NCBI GenBank assembly: GCA_946800325.1
Contig: OX326959.1
Coordinates: forward strand, 13,608,862 to 13,672,861
Origin: Luzula sylvatica
Lineage: Eukaryota > Streptophyta > Magnoliopsida > Poales > Juncaceae
DNA: 64,000 bases
Reading direction: 5' to 3'
Shown: positions 37,287 through 48,450 of the stretch, in pieces
How the letters are laid out: each line of letters begins with the position of its first letter
Position numbering within the stretch: the first letter of the stretch is position 1
The notes under the pieces: generated by a model
The model's input: the letters and a program-made list of their open reading frames with translations, nothing else
Told to the model about the DNA's origin: nothing
The model's database searches: none
Program-made: the position numbers and the translations under genes

Positions 37287-37960
37287 ATGTTTGCGTCTTC
37301 CTGACTCATTTTCCTTCTTGCGTACCTATATTAAAAAAGATACCTTCGTCGACCATTTTTTATTAGTGTGAAATATGAATATTTATGAATCTAATAATGA
37401 ATCTTAATCACATGGAACAATTTACTATAACGTACGGATAATAGACTGAGTGAGCAGAGGGTTCTATAGCGATCAGCAGCGTTACCGGGCGAGGAAGCTC
37501 AAGCTGACTAGGAAGAAAGAGAGGAAGGGCATACAATTGGTTTGATCGGTTCTTTTCTGTTTTCTTTTGTGAAAGAATCTCATGACTAATTGCAAGAACC
37601 CTGGCAAGAAGGCATCTCCCACTCATTGGGAAAGCATGGTTGAAGAGATCCGGAAAATATCTCTAAGTTCACATCCGAGCCATGTTACTATGCCTTAGTA
37701 GAGGTCCATTCTTTTATCTTCAACTTCCACTAGTTGCCTTTCACCGTTTTATGCTTTCGCTTCAAAAAAGAAATGTCTTTGTTACTAGCTGGACTCGAAC
37801 CAGCACCTCTGGGCAAAAGACAGACCAGGAGAAGGTGAACTACTCCTGCCCGCCTCTTGGCTTTGGTAACCCAGTTCTTAACTCGCCCACCAGTCGAGGC
37901 CCGATTGACTAATCAATTGTGTTGTTTCCATTGCCCCGGTCAACCCAAAGAATCGTTCCG
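37287..37960. other. GC-richer island of unclear origin, possibly organelle-derived
   Basis: From about 37430 to 37960 base composition is visibly more balanced than in the surrounding DNA, without AT runs or satellite phrases. On the minus strand near 37880-37792 there is a tRNA-like 3' end: a perfect T-arm, GCTGG-TTCGAGT-CCAGC, with partly complementary outer ends (GTTACCA/TAGTAAC). I could not fit a complete cloverleaf. Open frames here have no recognisable product. A plant mitochondrial insertion is one reading, made on appearance only. Confidence 0.35.
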
Positions 37961-37984
37961 ATATGTTCATTTTAGCCAAGTTTG

Positions 37985-38290
37985 ACTATTATGACGCTCT
38001 GTTTTAGCACTCCCCCTCAATTTGGCTTAAGGGTAATACATGAGAGAGTGCGGTACCAATGACTTTTAGGTCATTTGTGGACCATCCCGTTGGAGGTGGA
38101 TGTGCCAGCCATGTTCCTATTCTTTCGCAACCATACAAAATTTGAGTTTGTTCGGGATTTGCGTAGAGAACATTCCAAAGAAATGTGTCCCATTTGACAA
38201 CAGTAGTTACAAAAGGTGGTAGTGGGTTTGTCTGAGGTTTCCGAACTCTTGAAAAAAATGATATTTTAAGTGGCTTGAATAGTCGATTTC
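37985..38290 (-). pseudogene. Copia gag fragment with CCHC zinc knuckle
   Basis: On the minus strand near 38220-38150 the reading CNYCCQMGHISLEC gives the retroviral-type zinc knuckle C-x2-C-x4-H-x4-C, followed by a basic LRKSRTN segment. Nucleocapsid knuckles of this kind bind the element's RNA. The frame stops soon after, and no protease or integrase follows. Confidence 0.55.
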
Positions 38291-38379
38291 ATCAACTTAC
38301 CACAAAAATCTTTTGATTTAAAATGTTGTTGTGTGTAGTTGAAATGTTTGGGAGTAAGTTTTTCATATTTTGCGACATG

Positions 38380-38810
38380 TAGTCTAACACATTCAAAAAA
38401 TCAATTTTTCTTATTTTTGTAGAAAATAAAAAATTGATGTTTAAAACGAACAAAATATTATGTTTCATGTTTTCCTCAAAAAAAACTCTGTAATTGAAGA
38501 CTAATACGTTCAATTTTTTATTTTTCAAAAATATCGAAAAAATTCAAAAAGCGAAGTCTAACATCTTCAAAATAAAAAAATTATAATAATTTTCAAAAAA
38601 TGCAAAATTTGATGTGTAAAATGCGCAAAATACTCAATTTTTATGTTTTACTCAAAAAAAATTTGTAATTAAAGACTAACATCAAATTTATATTTTTTTA
38701 AAATTTCAAAAAAAAAATGCAAAAAGTTAAGTCTTAACACTTTCAAAAAAAATTGTAATATATAATCCTAAAAAATTCAAATTTGATGTCGAAATTTATT
38801 AGTTTGGAAT
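38380..38810. repeat. Diverged satellite B outliers (about 2.5 monomers)
   Basis: Recognisable satellite B phrases appear in the same order (GTCTAACA.. TTCAAAA, ACGAACAAAATAT, TTTCATGTTTTCCTC, AATTGAAGACTAATACG, AAAAAGCGAAGTCTAACATC), but they are much more diverged and carry many indels. They lie 8 kb beyond the main array, across the retrotransposon block, so they look like the old edge of the original array. Confidence 0.8.
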
Positions 38811-39110
38811 ATTGAACATAATGTTTAATATTTAAAAATTATTTTGATTTTCTATTAAAAATATTATATTCATATAATAAGATATCTGCAACTATTTGTT
38901 TAGTTAGGAATATTTATTTTTAATAATAACATAATAAGTTTTAATAAAATATCATTTTTTTTTTATAATTATTTGATATAATATTTGTATAGAATTTTTT
39001 GGGGTGCAATATAGAGTGTACCATTGTATTTGTATTAGGTGTTCGATGTATATTTTTGTAATTTTGGGGAAAAAATTGTATACTTTTGTAATTATCAAAA
39101 AAACGTGTAT
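38811..39110. other. AT-rich spacer
   Basis: Nothing is recognisable apart from T- and A-runs. Confidence 0.5.
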
Positions 39111-39119
39111 GTTAGAAAA

Positions 39120-39652
39120 AAAAAAAGTTCCTTGAATCTATCGTACTCATAGATAATTCTTCTCTCTCCTCTCGTGAATCTATCGTATTCCTCTGAACGG
39201 AAGCGAAGCTTTGGTTCTCTCTCGAACAGGTTCCAATCAAGTAAATTATTTACTTTCCACTCTTTTTTCTTGCCCATAATTTTACTTTAGATGTGTACAT
39301 TTTAATTCTCGTGAGATTGGTTGTTTGATTGTTTTGATTGTAATTTCGTTCTACTAATCAGCTCAATTTTTCTTCATGGTCGTTATGTTTTGATCAATTA
39401 GCTGGTTTTTGATCTACCAACAATCAAAATTTCATCCCTAAAATGAGATCATTACAAAAAGATTGATCTTTCTCGTTTTCACACTATCAGCGGCTTTTTT
39501 TACTCTATCCAGCTATAAGCTCAATAAAGAGTTCTATTTATTGCAGATTCGATGAATAATAAGATCAGTAAAGAGTTTAATTGATGTAAAATAAGAAGAA
39601 GAAAAAACGACATTAATGACCGCCGCAGGAGCAAGGGCAGCGTGGCAACGCG
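39120..39652 (+). pseudogene. Duplicated 5' end (leader, leader intron, start) of the gene at 48451
   Basis: It is collinear with about 47925-48487: GAATCTATCGTATTCCTCT, CGGAAGCGAAGC, GGTTCCAATCAAGTAAATT, TTTCTTGCCCATAATT, CTCTATCCAGCTATAAG, TTTATTGCAGATTCGATGAA, and then the start codon at 39616 with the first dozen codons (MTAAGARAAWQR against MAAAEARAAWQR). Similarity stops abruptly at 39652 and the frame ends at 39678. The leader intron borders are kept here (donor 39241, acceptor 39546). The copy is truncated, so it cannot make the parent protein. Confidence 0.85.
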
Positions 39653-39678
39653 AATCTTGCCTGACGGATTTTCTTTAG
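39616..39678 (+). other. Possible uORF 1 upstream of the kinase
   Basis: A 20-codon frame beginning MTAAGARAAWQRE, left over from the duplicated start. A second short frame lies at 39843-39914 (23 codons, MGRLPFLDSC). If transcription starts in the duplicated promoter, both would be read before the kinase start at 39941. Confidence 0.4.
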
Positions 39679-39940
39679 CTCAAATTTTGGGCGGTTTTTT
39701 AGTGGATGAAAGCACACAAGAGTTTGATTTGATTTTCTTTAGCTCACATTTTTTTGGTTTCGGATTTGAGTTCTTTTTTCATTCTTTTCGTGAGAAGTTC
39801 CAATCTTGGGGAGTTTAATTTCATTTCGAGCCAATTTGGGAGATGGGTCGCTTGCCTTTCTTGGATTCTTGTAGAAGAGGTACCAATCGAGATTCAGTTC
39901 TGATCCCAAATTAATCCCTCCTTTTTGCCTCATTTGAGAG

Positions 39941-41659
39941 ATGGGTTGTTTTTCTTGCTTCGAATCAAGAGAAATAGACGAATTGAATCGCGACCAAAGA
40001 AGAGAAGAGAAGAAGAAAGAAGAGCAGCCTATGGTACCGCCAAAAATGGAGAGATTAGTATCAGGTAAGTATCAATTTCATTTATAAATTCGATCTTAAC
40101 TTCTTTCTAAATTCTATCACATTTATAAACGTAGCTAATAGTATAAATAGAGGCGATGAAGGAGACGCCACGCCAGCACAAGCAATCCCTCCAGTGACCC
40201 ACAACATATCCGCCCACACCTTCACATTTCGCGAACTCGCATCCGCTACCCGTAATTTCAGACCCGAATCTTTTCTTGGCGAAGGCGGGTTCGGTTCCGT
40301 CTATAAAGGTCGCCTCGATAGTACCGGTCAAGTTAGTCACATTCATTTTCATTTCTTCCCTAATTTATCATCCCTAATTTTAATAACAAAATCAAAACAT
40401 CATTATATATAGATGGTGGCGGTAAAACAACTCGATCGAAACGGGCTACAAGGGAACCGCGAATTTTTAGTCGAGGTTTTAATGTTGAGTCTTTTGCACC
40501 ATCCAAATCTCGTCAGTCTAATTGGATACTGCGCCGAAGGAGATCAACGCCTCTTGGTTTACGAGTACATGCCATTCGGCTCTTTAGAAGATCATCTCCT
40601 CGGTACCCATTTCTAAAAATATCATATATACCCTTACAAAACGAAAAATATCATAAATACCCTTATATTACAGATTTGCTCCCGGAGAGAGAATCCCTCG
40701 ATTGGACGACGAGAATGAAGATCGCCGCGGGGGCCGCGCGAGGATTGGAATATTTACACCACGACGCGAATCCACCTGTAATTTACCGAGATTTCAAATC
40801 TTCGAATATTCTTCTCGACGAAAAATTCCACCCTAAACTCTCGGATTTCGGCCTCGCCAAACTCGGCCCCACCGGCGACAAATCCCACGTCTCGACTCGC
40901 GTCATGGGTACGTTTGGATTTTTATAAAACCGGGATTTGGAAACCGGGATTCTTATTCCGGGATTTTGCAGGTACGTACGGATATTGCGCGCCTGAATAC
41001 GCTATGACGGGACAATTGACGGTCAAATCGGACGTGTATAGTTTCGGGGTTGTTTTGTTGGAGTTGATTACTGGCCGTCGTTCCATCGATAGTAATCGTC
41101 CCCACGGCGAACAAAATCTCGTTACATGGGTATATTTATATTTATATTTATATTTAATATTACTCTTTTTTTAATTTTGTAAAATATCGGATATACGCAG
41201 GCAAAACCGTTATTTAGCGATAGGCGCCAGCTGGCGAAACTAGCGGACCCGCGATTGGGGCGACGATTCCCAATGCGAGGTCTTTACCAAGCGTTATCGG
41301 TGGCGTCGATGTGTATTAACGAGAACGCCACGTCACGTCCCCATATTTCTGACGTTGTGACCGCTTTGAATTTCCTCACTTCGTATAATAACGATACGAA
41401 TTCGAATTCGAATATTTCGGTTTCGAATCCGACACCCTCGAGTTCGGCGAATAATGATAGTAATAATAATGGGAATAATGATAGTAATGAGAATTGCAGT
41501 GGAATTGGGGTTGAAATTGGAGCGGTTTTGGGGAAGGTGGATAAGGGGGAGGCAGAGAGAGAGAGGCTCGTTGCGGAGGCGAAACAATGGGGGCAAAATT
41601 GGCGAACAAAAATGAAGAGTGAAGGGTCTCAATGCGAAGATGCGAGTGGTGACACTTGA
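39941..41659 (+). CDS. PBL27-like: Receptor-like cytoplasmic kinase VII, PBL27-like, 6 exons, 453 aa
   Basis: Exons 39941-40064, 40135-40331, 40413-40602, 40674-40907, 40972-41129 and 41201-41659 sum to 1362 nt. The N-terminus MGCFSCF has Gly2 and nearby Cys residues suited to myristoylation and palmitoylation, so plasma-membrane attachment is likely. The kinase domain is complete: P-loop [11 protein letters not shown] (90-100), catalytic Lys112 in VAVK, catalytic loop YRDFKSSN (Asp210, Asn215), DFG Asp228, activation segment [13 protein letters not shown], then CAPEY. The tail has an Asn/Ser-rich stretch and ends with [17 protein letters not shown], a signature shared with PBL27. RLCK-VII kinases relay signals from pattern receptors; Arabidopsis PBL27 couples the chitin receptor kinase CERK1 to a MAPK cascade. 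The orthology is inferred. Introns are 64-81 nt. Confidence 0.93.
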
Positions 41660-43060
41660 TTTTTGTTCTCTTTTTTTTTCCTTTTTTCAGTTTTTTGTTT
41701 TTTGGGCACACTTATGGGATGTGTGACTACGACGGCTAGAATTTTTGAGAAATTGAGTATTTATTTCTGATGAGTTTTTTTATTTATTTTTGTATGAATG
41801 CTTTGGGAAGGGGCAAATAAGAAAATGATGGTTTTGGGGTTTTGGGGGGTGTGGGTTTGAAGGAAATAAGCCTCGAGAAAATGTGATTTGGGTTTGTGAA
41901 TAGTCAAGTCATAAGTGTGACATGAAATGTCTCCTACTTTTATATTTTTTTTATTTAATGTGTGTGTGCGCGCGTCTAAGAGTTTTTTGGCAAAAAAAAT
42001 AAAAATAAAAAAAAAATTGTGTGTGTGGGCGCGCCCGCGTGAGAGAGAGAGAGAGTTGAATGGTAAATTTGTTTTTTTTTTTTGAAATTTATTAGTCCTA
42101 CCTCCTACTTCTATCTTTGTTCCTATTCTTATTAGACTATCCAATTTTAATCTCTTTTCCCAATTGGGTCTTGTGTGGTAGCCGACTGTATCATCCAGTT
42201 CGTTCAAGAACCGGTGGCAATGATAAATTTGTTGGAAACCCCAAAATGTGTTATGAGAGACTATTTTATATTTTTGTTATCTTGTTGTTTTGGAATGTGT
42301 ATTGATTAGCTTTGAAGTTTGTTCTTCTGAACAAATTGTTTTGATCAAGGAAAAAGTTAATTGTGTGATAATATGATGATTGAATAAGCCATATGAATAT
42401 ACGAAAATTATGAGGGTAAAAAGTATTACTATTTTGTTTTTTATGTGTAATATTGTCATTGGATCTTGGTGCTGATGGGGTAGAAAATCCTGGTTTGTTG
42501 GGAAGATAAAAAGATAATGATAAAAATTAATAAATGAGATGGATGGTAAGTGTCTCCACCATTGTTAATCATAACAAAAAATTGTTTCCATTAAGATTCT
42601 TTTCAACAAAAAAAATATAGTTGTTATATAGATAAATGAAGATAATAAGATGAAAAATCAAAAGAGTTTACCACTTGAGTGGAATTTGGGCATCTTTAAC
42701 ATAGTTTCAGAGAAAATAGAAAAATATCTCGTCCCTTATCTGAAGTGGAACAACTAATTTGGCAGTTTCTCTCTTGTTCTTAAATTCAAAATGAGTTAAC
42801 TTCCCTACAGTTTTGTAGAACTTCATAAATGCTACAAGATTCAATTCAACATTTGAACTTACTATTAGTCAAAATCTATTAATATTTTCATATGTAAAAG
42901 TTATATTAATTATTTAGTAATTATTATTTTAATGATTGGTGGTCAGACAAGGACATAAATTATATTATACGAAGCCCAGATATTGATGGAATAATAAATG
43001 AATTTATTAGTACAATATTTAGTGTAGCAATGAATATCTTCGATTTATGTTAGAAATAAA
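41660..43060. other. 3' flank of the kinase and AT-rich spacer
   Basis: Polypyrimidine and GT/GA low-complexity runs (for example GTGTGTGTGCGCGCG near 41958 and GAGAGAGAGAGAG near 42041) are followed by AT-rich sequence. I see no gene. Confidence 0.5.
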
Positions 43061-43068
43061 TTATTTAA

Positions 43069-43610
43069 GGACAGCGCTATTTCTATTGCAAAAACTAACA
43101 TGACTTAATAATTAAGAGTAATTCAATTTTTTTTTTAAATTATAATTTTATGCTCATTTATAATGATTCTTATTTAATTCTCTTATTATTAACATTATTA
43201 CATTTCATAAATTATGTAAAATAATATTTCATGTATATAAAATCACGATCTCTTCATTCGTAAACAATCATAATCTTTAAAAATAACTTGCACAATTTTA
43301 TTGAATCAATATATTTGAAATAATAATTTTTTTGATTTTAAATTGGATATTCTTCACTAGCAATTTTTGTTTTCAAATATGTAGTTCGAATATAAAAATT
43401 TCAATTTAGAAGATCGAAGAGGATATTTTATTTTATTTTGTGTTATAATATTTATTGTCAAGAGAGCAAATGAGAATAAATTTATTTATTTATATTTTCA
43501 TACAAAATAATAAATAACAATTATCATGAATGAGGGTAACATCGTCATTAGTTTGATTTTTTTAGAACTGTTCTTTGTTCGACATGTCAGTTTTTGCAAT
43601 AGCATTATCC
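43069..43610. mobile_element. Non-autonomous TIR element, copy 2 (hAT-like, 8-bp duplication)
   Basis: The ends are GGACAGCGCTATTTCTATTG at the left and, read inward from the right, GGATAATGCTATTGCAAAAA; both arms continue with AAAAACTAACATGACT / AAAAACTGACATGTC. TTATTTAA is duplicated at 43061-43068 and 43611-43618. The length is 542 bp with no transposase frame. It is the better preserved relative of 8527-9080. Confidence 0.8.
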
Positions 43611-43618
43611 TTATTTAA

Positions 43619-45289
43619 TTGTGAAAAAGTTCTATGATATATCATTTTTTTTCCTCGGGATATATATCATTTTCATTTTTTTAGTATTTTGAGTTCTATC
43701 TTAAATATTTATTAATTCATAAATATTCAAAATGATCTTTGAAAAAAAATATATCATAAAAAATAATGTACAATACAATAGAAGTGAGAACTCCCTATAA
43801 AATACTAATTACACATAATAAAAATGACTTTTGGTGAGTTAAAGCAAAAAAAAATATGTAAAAGTATTAATAAATTACAACCAATAATTTTTTCATAAGC
43901 TAATTAATTAAATATGGTGGAGACCATGGAGTTAGCAAAAGAGTAAAGTTTGGCCCTTTTTCATTAAATATCGAGTTATTCGGCCGAATAATTTTCATTT
44001 TTTTTTCAGCTTATAAAAAACAGAGTTAACCATTTCTGCAAAAATGAGGGCAAATTAAATTGTAGTCAGGATTATACTCGCGTTACAAGACTATTACGTT
44101 AATTATATTTTTCATTGTAAGACAAAATACGAAATTTTATGATAATGATAATATAATATCAAAATAAAAAGTACGTATGAGTATGTAGTATTAGGATTAG
44201 GATTATTTACATTACAATAGCAAATGGATCGTTTATTTATTAAATAATAATACATATATTATTGTCACTGTATAATAATATGTATAATAATATCCAAGGT
44301 ATATCACAATTTTACGATAAATATAACAAATATTATATCATTGTTGTTCATAATATTTAATGCAATATCAAATATAATTTAAAATTTAGTACTAATAAAA
44401 ACTAAATAATATAGTACTTATATAGTACTAATAAAAAACTATTGATAGATGTAGTTAGAAACACATAACATTACTTATATAGTCCTAATAAAAATTTATT
44501 GATCCAAAATGCAATTAAATTGTAAATAATGTCATATTTAATTGTGAAATTAATTTAAAATTTAATATCAAATTTTAATTCATCAAAATATAAAAAATAT
44601 ATATTTAATATCATATGATTTATTTACATTTTTTAAAATAACATACTAATTGATAGATGTTTATAAGTTCAAGGAGATATTTACGTTTTGATAGATAAAC
44701 AATCTTTAATTTTTATGAGGTTTTTAAATTTTAATATGAAAGTGGTTTGAACAAAAACAAATATAACCTACGTAGTTTTATATATGTTGGATTCTAATCA
44801 TTATAATTTTCTAAAAACTAAATAATAATTAAAATTGTATTATGTACTTATGTATTTATTTATTTTGCATTGTATTTTCTTACATAATATTTTTACAAAT
44901 TTAAATTAGGAAAAATGGTATATACGAACTATCTATATGAATGTCAAAATAAATAAAACAATCAAACAATATGTTTGATGAATTTTTAAAATTAAAGTCA
45001 TAAAAATAATATTGATATGTGATATATGTTTTATAATATTATATATTAATTTATTAGTATTTCATAAGTATAAAATTTTAATCTTCCATTATATTCAAAT
45101 TAGATTCTTTATTTTCACATCCATATTATATATAATTAAAAAATATTATTGTTTTATGTTATATTTATATAATTTTAATATTTCAAACATTATATATATT
45201 TGATAAACATTGATGTTTAAATATATATATTCTTTTCAATATATTTTCAATGTGTTTATTTATTATTGTTTATTTTATTATTATCTGAT
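43619..45289. other. AT-rich intergenic DNA
   Basis: A very AT-rich stretch without recognisable genes or repeats. Confidence 0.5.
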
Positions 45290-45585
45290 GTAGTTTTTCA
45301 TGAATAATAAATGAAATATTAAAATTATATAAACACAATATGTAATAATTTCATTTTTTTTAAAATCTCTACATGTTAAGAAATGTTTATGAATTTTCTT
45401 AAAATTAATAAGAATAACAAAAATATTTTTTTAATCCTTACATGCGGAAATTGAAGGGTATTTCGATCAAAAAAAATAATAGGGGCATATTTGAAAATAA
45501 AAGTTTAATAGAGGAATTTTTTTGGAGTTTAAAAAGGATAGACATTTTTTAACAATATCAAAAAAGTTAGGGGTTAAAAATATAC
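45290..45585. mobile_element. Fragment of the GGGAAATTTTC foldback family
   Basis: It is collinear with 16010-16330: GAAATATTAAAATTATATAA, AATTAATA-GAATAACAAAAA, GAAGGGTATTT-G-TC, a GGGCATATTTGAAAATAAAA phrase, and AAAAAGTTAGGGGTT at the end. The terminal inverted repeats are missing. Confidence 0.6.
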
Positions 45586-45669
45586 CAAAACACGGATGTG
45601 TGAATGATCAGACAAAAAACGTGGAATTCAATTACATATTAGGAAAAATTAAAATCGTGACAAACTCGA

Positions 45670-45703
45670 AGAGTCCCGCACAATTGTGCTGCAAAAAAAC
45701 TAA
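45670..45703 (+). mobile_element. Candidate Helitron 3' end (weak)
   Basis: CCCGCACAATTGTGCTGC is a self-complementary core, followed by seven A and then CTAAT. A hairpin followed by CTRR and T is the Helitron 3' terminus. The sequence resembles the opposite-strand candidate at 46025-46052. Confidence 0.3.
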
Positions 45704-46024
45704 TATGCATATAAATCTCCCTTATATGTATTGCAAAAAAAAAATTCAGGAAGTATTTTCCAATTTGTTAACCATACTCATTAACATAGAATTTAAAAAG
45801 AAATCGCATGATATTCTATATTTCTAATTTGATGATGTATCTTTCATGTGATATGAATATGGTACAATTTAGAAAAACAAAAAAAACAGAAAAAAAAAAA
45901 GAGAAGAAAAATTAATCATATTTATACTTTGTATAGTTATTTATGGTAGATATTAGATATTTGAATGTGTATATGTACCTATCAACGTGTCATGAAATTG
46001 TACAAACACAAAACATAACATAAA

Positions 46025-46052
46025 CTAGTTTTATTCCCGCGTAATTGTGCGG
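46025..46052 (-). mobile_element. Candidate Helitron 3' end, hairpin plus CTAG|T
   Basis: Read on the minus strand the sequence is TCCCGCACAATTACGCGGGA, a GC-rich hairpin, then ATAAAA and CTAGT. This is the layout of plant Helitron 3' ends (a hairpin of about 16-20 nt, a short spacer, CTRR inserted before T). The body would extend to the right in window coordinates. I could not find a 5' TC end or any Rep/helicase coding. Confidence 0.5.
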
Positions 46053-46118
46053 GACATCATACTTCATTTTTGCATGTTTTTTATATAATTTATTTAAATT
46101 TGAATTAGCGCACGTGCG

Positions 46119-46390
46119 AATTGGCGCGCGTGCGTTTGAATTAAATTAATATAATCATGACATATTTGCAAATATAATGATGTCGATGGATACATAGGAT
46201 TCATGAAATTAGTCTGTCGCGGATATTATTTTATGATATAATTTGTTTAAATAGAATTTGTGCGGTTGCTTTTAAACTCAATTAATATAAATGCATAGGG
46301 TTCATATCGCGGATATTATTTTATGATATAATTTGTTTAAATAGTATTTGTGCCGGTGCTTTTAAATTCAATTAATATAATTATGACGTA
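46119..46390. repeat. 100-bp tandem repeat, about 2.5 copies
   Basis: TCGCGGATATTATTTTATGA occurs at 46217 and again at 46317, exactly 100 bp apart. It is followed both times by TATAATTTGTTTAAATAG, TTTGTG..GGT/TTGCTTTTAAA and TCAATTAATATAA. A third partial unit precedes it. Confidence 0.85.
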
Positions 46391-47920
46391 TTTGCATTAA
46401 TAAGGGATCATGTGACCAATTTATGAAATTTGCATTAATATTAACTATATATATTTATATATATAATTATTAAATAAATATGTAATTAAAAATACATTAT
46501 ATTATGTTCTTTATATAATATATGCAAGACAATATATATAATATTGCATAAAATAATATAAAATAATATATATAATTTATTTATTTGATATATTAATTAT
46601 GCATTAGGAATATATTATAGTATGTGTACTTTTTAATATATTATATAATACATAATTATTTATTTAATATATTAATTTATATTCTAATTTTTGTAAAATA
46701 TACATAATATGAATTAATATTAAATTATTGTTATACATAATTATAATATGTATTGGTCATGATTAAAATTAATTAATATTGAAAAATATTATATATGCAA
46801 TGTTAATTATACAAGAGTCATATCTAATTATATATTTTTTTAAATCTCATCAAACATTAGGTCTTTCCAATATTTAACATTCAAACACATCAAACAATAT
46901 ATGTGAGAAACACGTATCCTTCGAACTCGTAAGCGTCACTTCACTTTCTTGAGACAATACAAAAGTCTTTCAAAATCTTTCAAAGTTTTTTACATCAAGC
47001 AGCCCCAATATGTACACATAAATCATACAAGAAACCAATACGAAATCCGAAGACATATACAAGTTCGAAATCCTAACGAGAATCCATATACAAGAACGAG
47101 CAACCAATACAAATACAAAATACAAGTACGGAATACGAAGACGAATACAAATACGACTTTCCCATAAATCATACACCCTAAACGCTAAACCCAAAACCGT
47201 CAACCCTAAATCCTAAAGCCTAAAGCCCAAACTCCAACCAAAAATACGAAATCCGAAATCCGAAATAGGAATATACGAATCACAAATGCGAAATACAAAT
47301 ACAAATACAAACAAAAATACAGATACAAGAACACATTAGTCTATGATATATAGAAAATTAACAAATTTCGAAGCAAGAATCGTTTGTATCGTTCAAGTAA
47401 ACCGACTCTTGAACGATTCAACCGGTTTTTGATTTTGAATTCATAAAAATCATACTTTACTGAGGCAAACACACAATAGTATCATATTTTATATCATAGT
47501 AAGAATGTTTTTTTAACGTATTTGACTGCATTGTTCTGTACTAATTGAATAAAATTAAATTAGGTATTATTGCAATTATTGTAATTTCTCTAATTATTAA
47601 AAGTTAGATATTATTGTAATTATCATGTATTTTATATTATAACAAAAAAAATGTATATAATTAACCTGCTCGCTGCATAGCGTGGGTGTTCTCCCGGTTA
47701 ATATGTTGATGTTACTGAAATTTGAGTTCAAAATAAGAATGTGTATATTTTTAATTAAAAAGTTCATATAAAAACTTTTTGTAAAATTTAGAGAAAATTC
47801 CAAGCACAGAGAAGTGTAGTAGACTATCAGTTAACATCCAATAAAAGAAAAAGGAAAAAAAAACAAATAGAATAGGTTGCAGACTTGCAGTAAGATTAAC
47901 ATATACGGAAATGAATCCAT
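46391..47920. other. AT-rich spacer with simple repeats
   Basis: The stretch 46430-46850 is A/T-only in long tracts. At about 47030-47340 there is an AATACGAA/AATACAAA-type minisatellite, with a degenerate telomere-like segment inside it. No gene is visible. Confidence 0.55.
47174..47230. repeat. Degenerate telomere-like repeats
   Basis: CACCCTAAACGCTAAACCC, then AACCCTAAATCCTAAAGCCT and AAAGCCC, resemble the plant telomere unit CCCTAAA with mutations. About seven units can be recognised. Confidence 0.5.
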
Positions 47921-47973
47921 CATACTCGTAGATAATTCTTTCTCTCTCTCTTCTCTCGCGTGAATTTATCGTA

Positions 47974-47977
<4 letters not shown>

Positions 47978-48010
<33 letters not shown>
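47978..48010. repeat. (CT)n microsatellite in a promoter/leader
   Basis: A pure CT run just before the leader of the gene at 48451. The duplicated copy at 39120 has only a short equivalent. Confidence 0.9.
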
Positions 48011-48014
<4 letters not shown>

Positions 48015-48095
48015 AGATATTTTATTGATTGCCCTCAATCATTCCTGTCGGTCGGAAGCGAAGCGTTGGTTCTCTCTAGAACCGGTTCCAATCAA

Positions 48096-48382
48096 GTAAA
48101 TTCTTTACTTTCCACTCTTTTTTCTTGCCCATAATTCTGCTTTTTATTCTCGTGAGATTGTTTGTTTGATTGTAAATTCGTTCTATTAATCAGCTCAATT
48201 TTTTTTTATCTTGGTCGTTTTATTTTGATCGATTAGCTGGTTTTTGATCCACCAATAATCAAAATTTCATCCCTAAAGTTAGATCAGTACAAAATGATTG
48301 ATCCTTTCTCGTTTTCCCACTATCACTGGCTTTTTTAACTCTATCCAGCTATAAGATCAGTAAAGAATTCTATTTATTGCAG
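48096..48382 (+). other. Leader intron of the gene at 48451
   Basis: Donor ATCAA|GTAAATTC and acceptor TTATTGCAG|ATTCG; both borders are kept in the duplicated copy at 39241-39546. It lies 68 nt upstream of the start codon. Confidence 0.65.
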
Positions 48383-48450
48383 ATTCGATGAATAATAAGA
48401 TCAGTAAAGAGTTCAATTGATGTAAATTAAGAAGAAGAAAAAGGGCATTA

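Noticed and set aside
37790..37882. A complete tRNA gene on the minus strand
   Set aside because: Only the T-arm and part of the acceptor pair; no D-arm, anticodon loop or normal length could be fitted.
41333..41711. Antisense frames of 99-111 codons under the kinase's last exon
   Set aside because: They are shadows of the Asn/Ser-rich kinase tail; no family resemblance.
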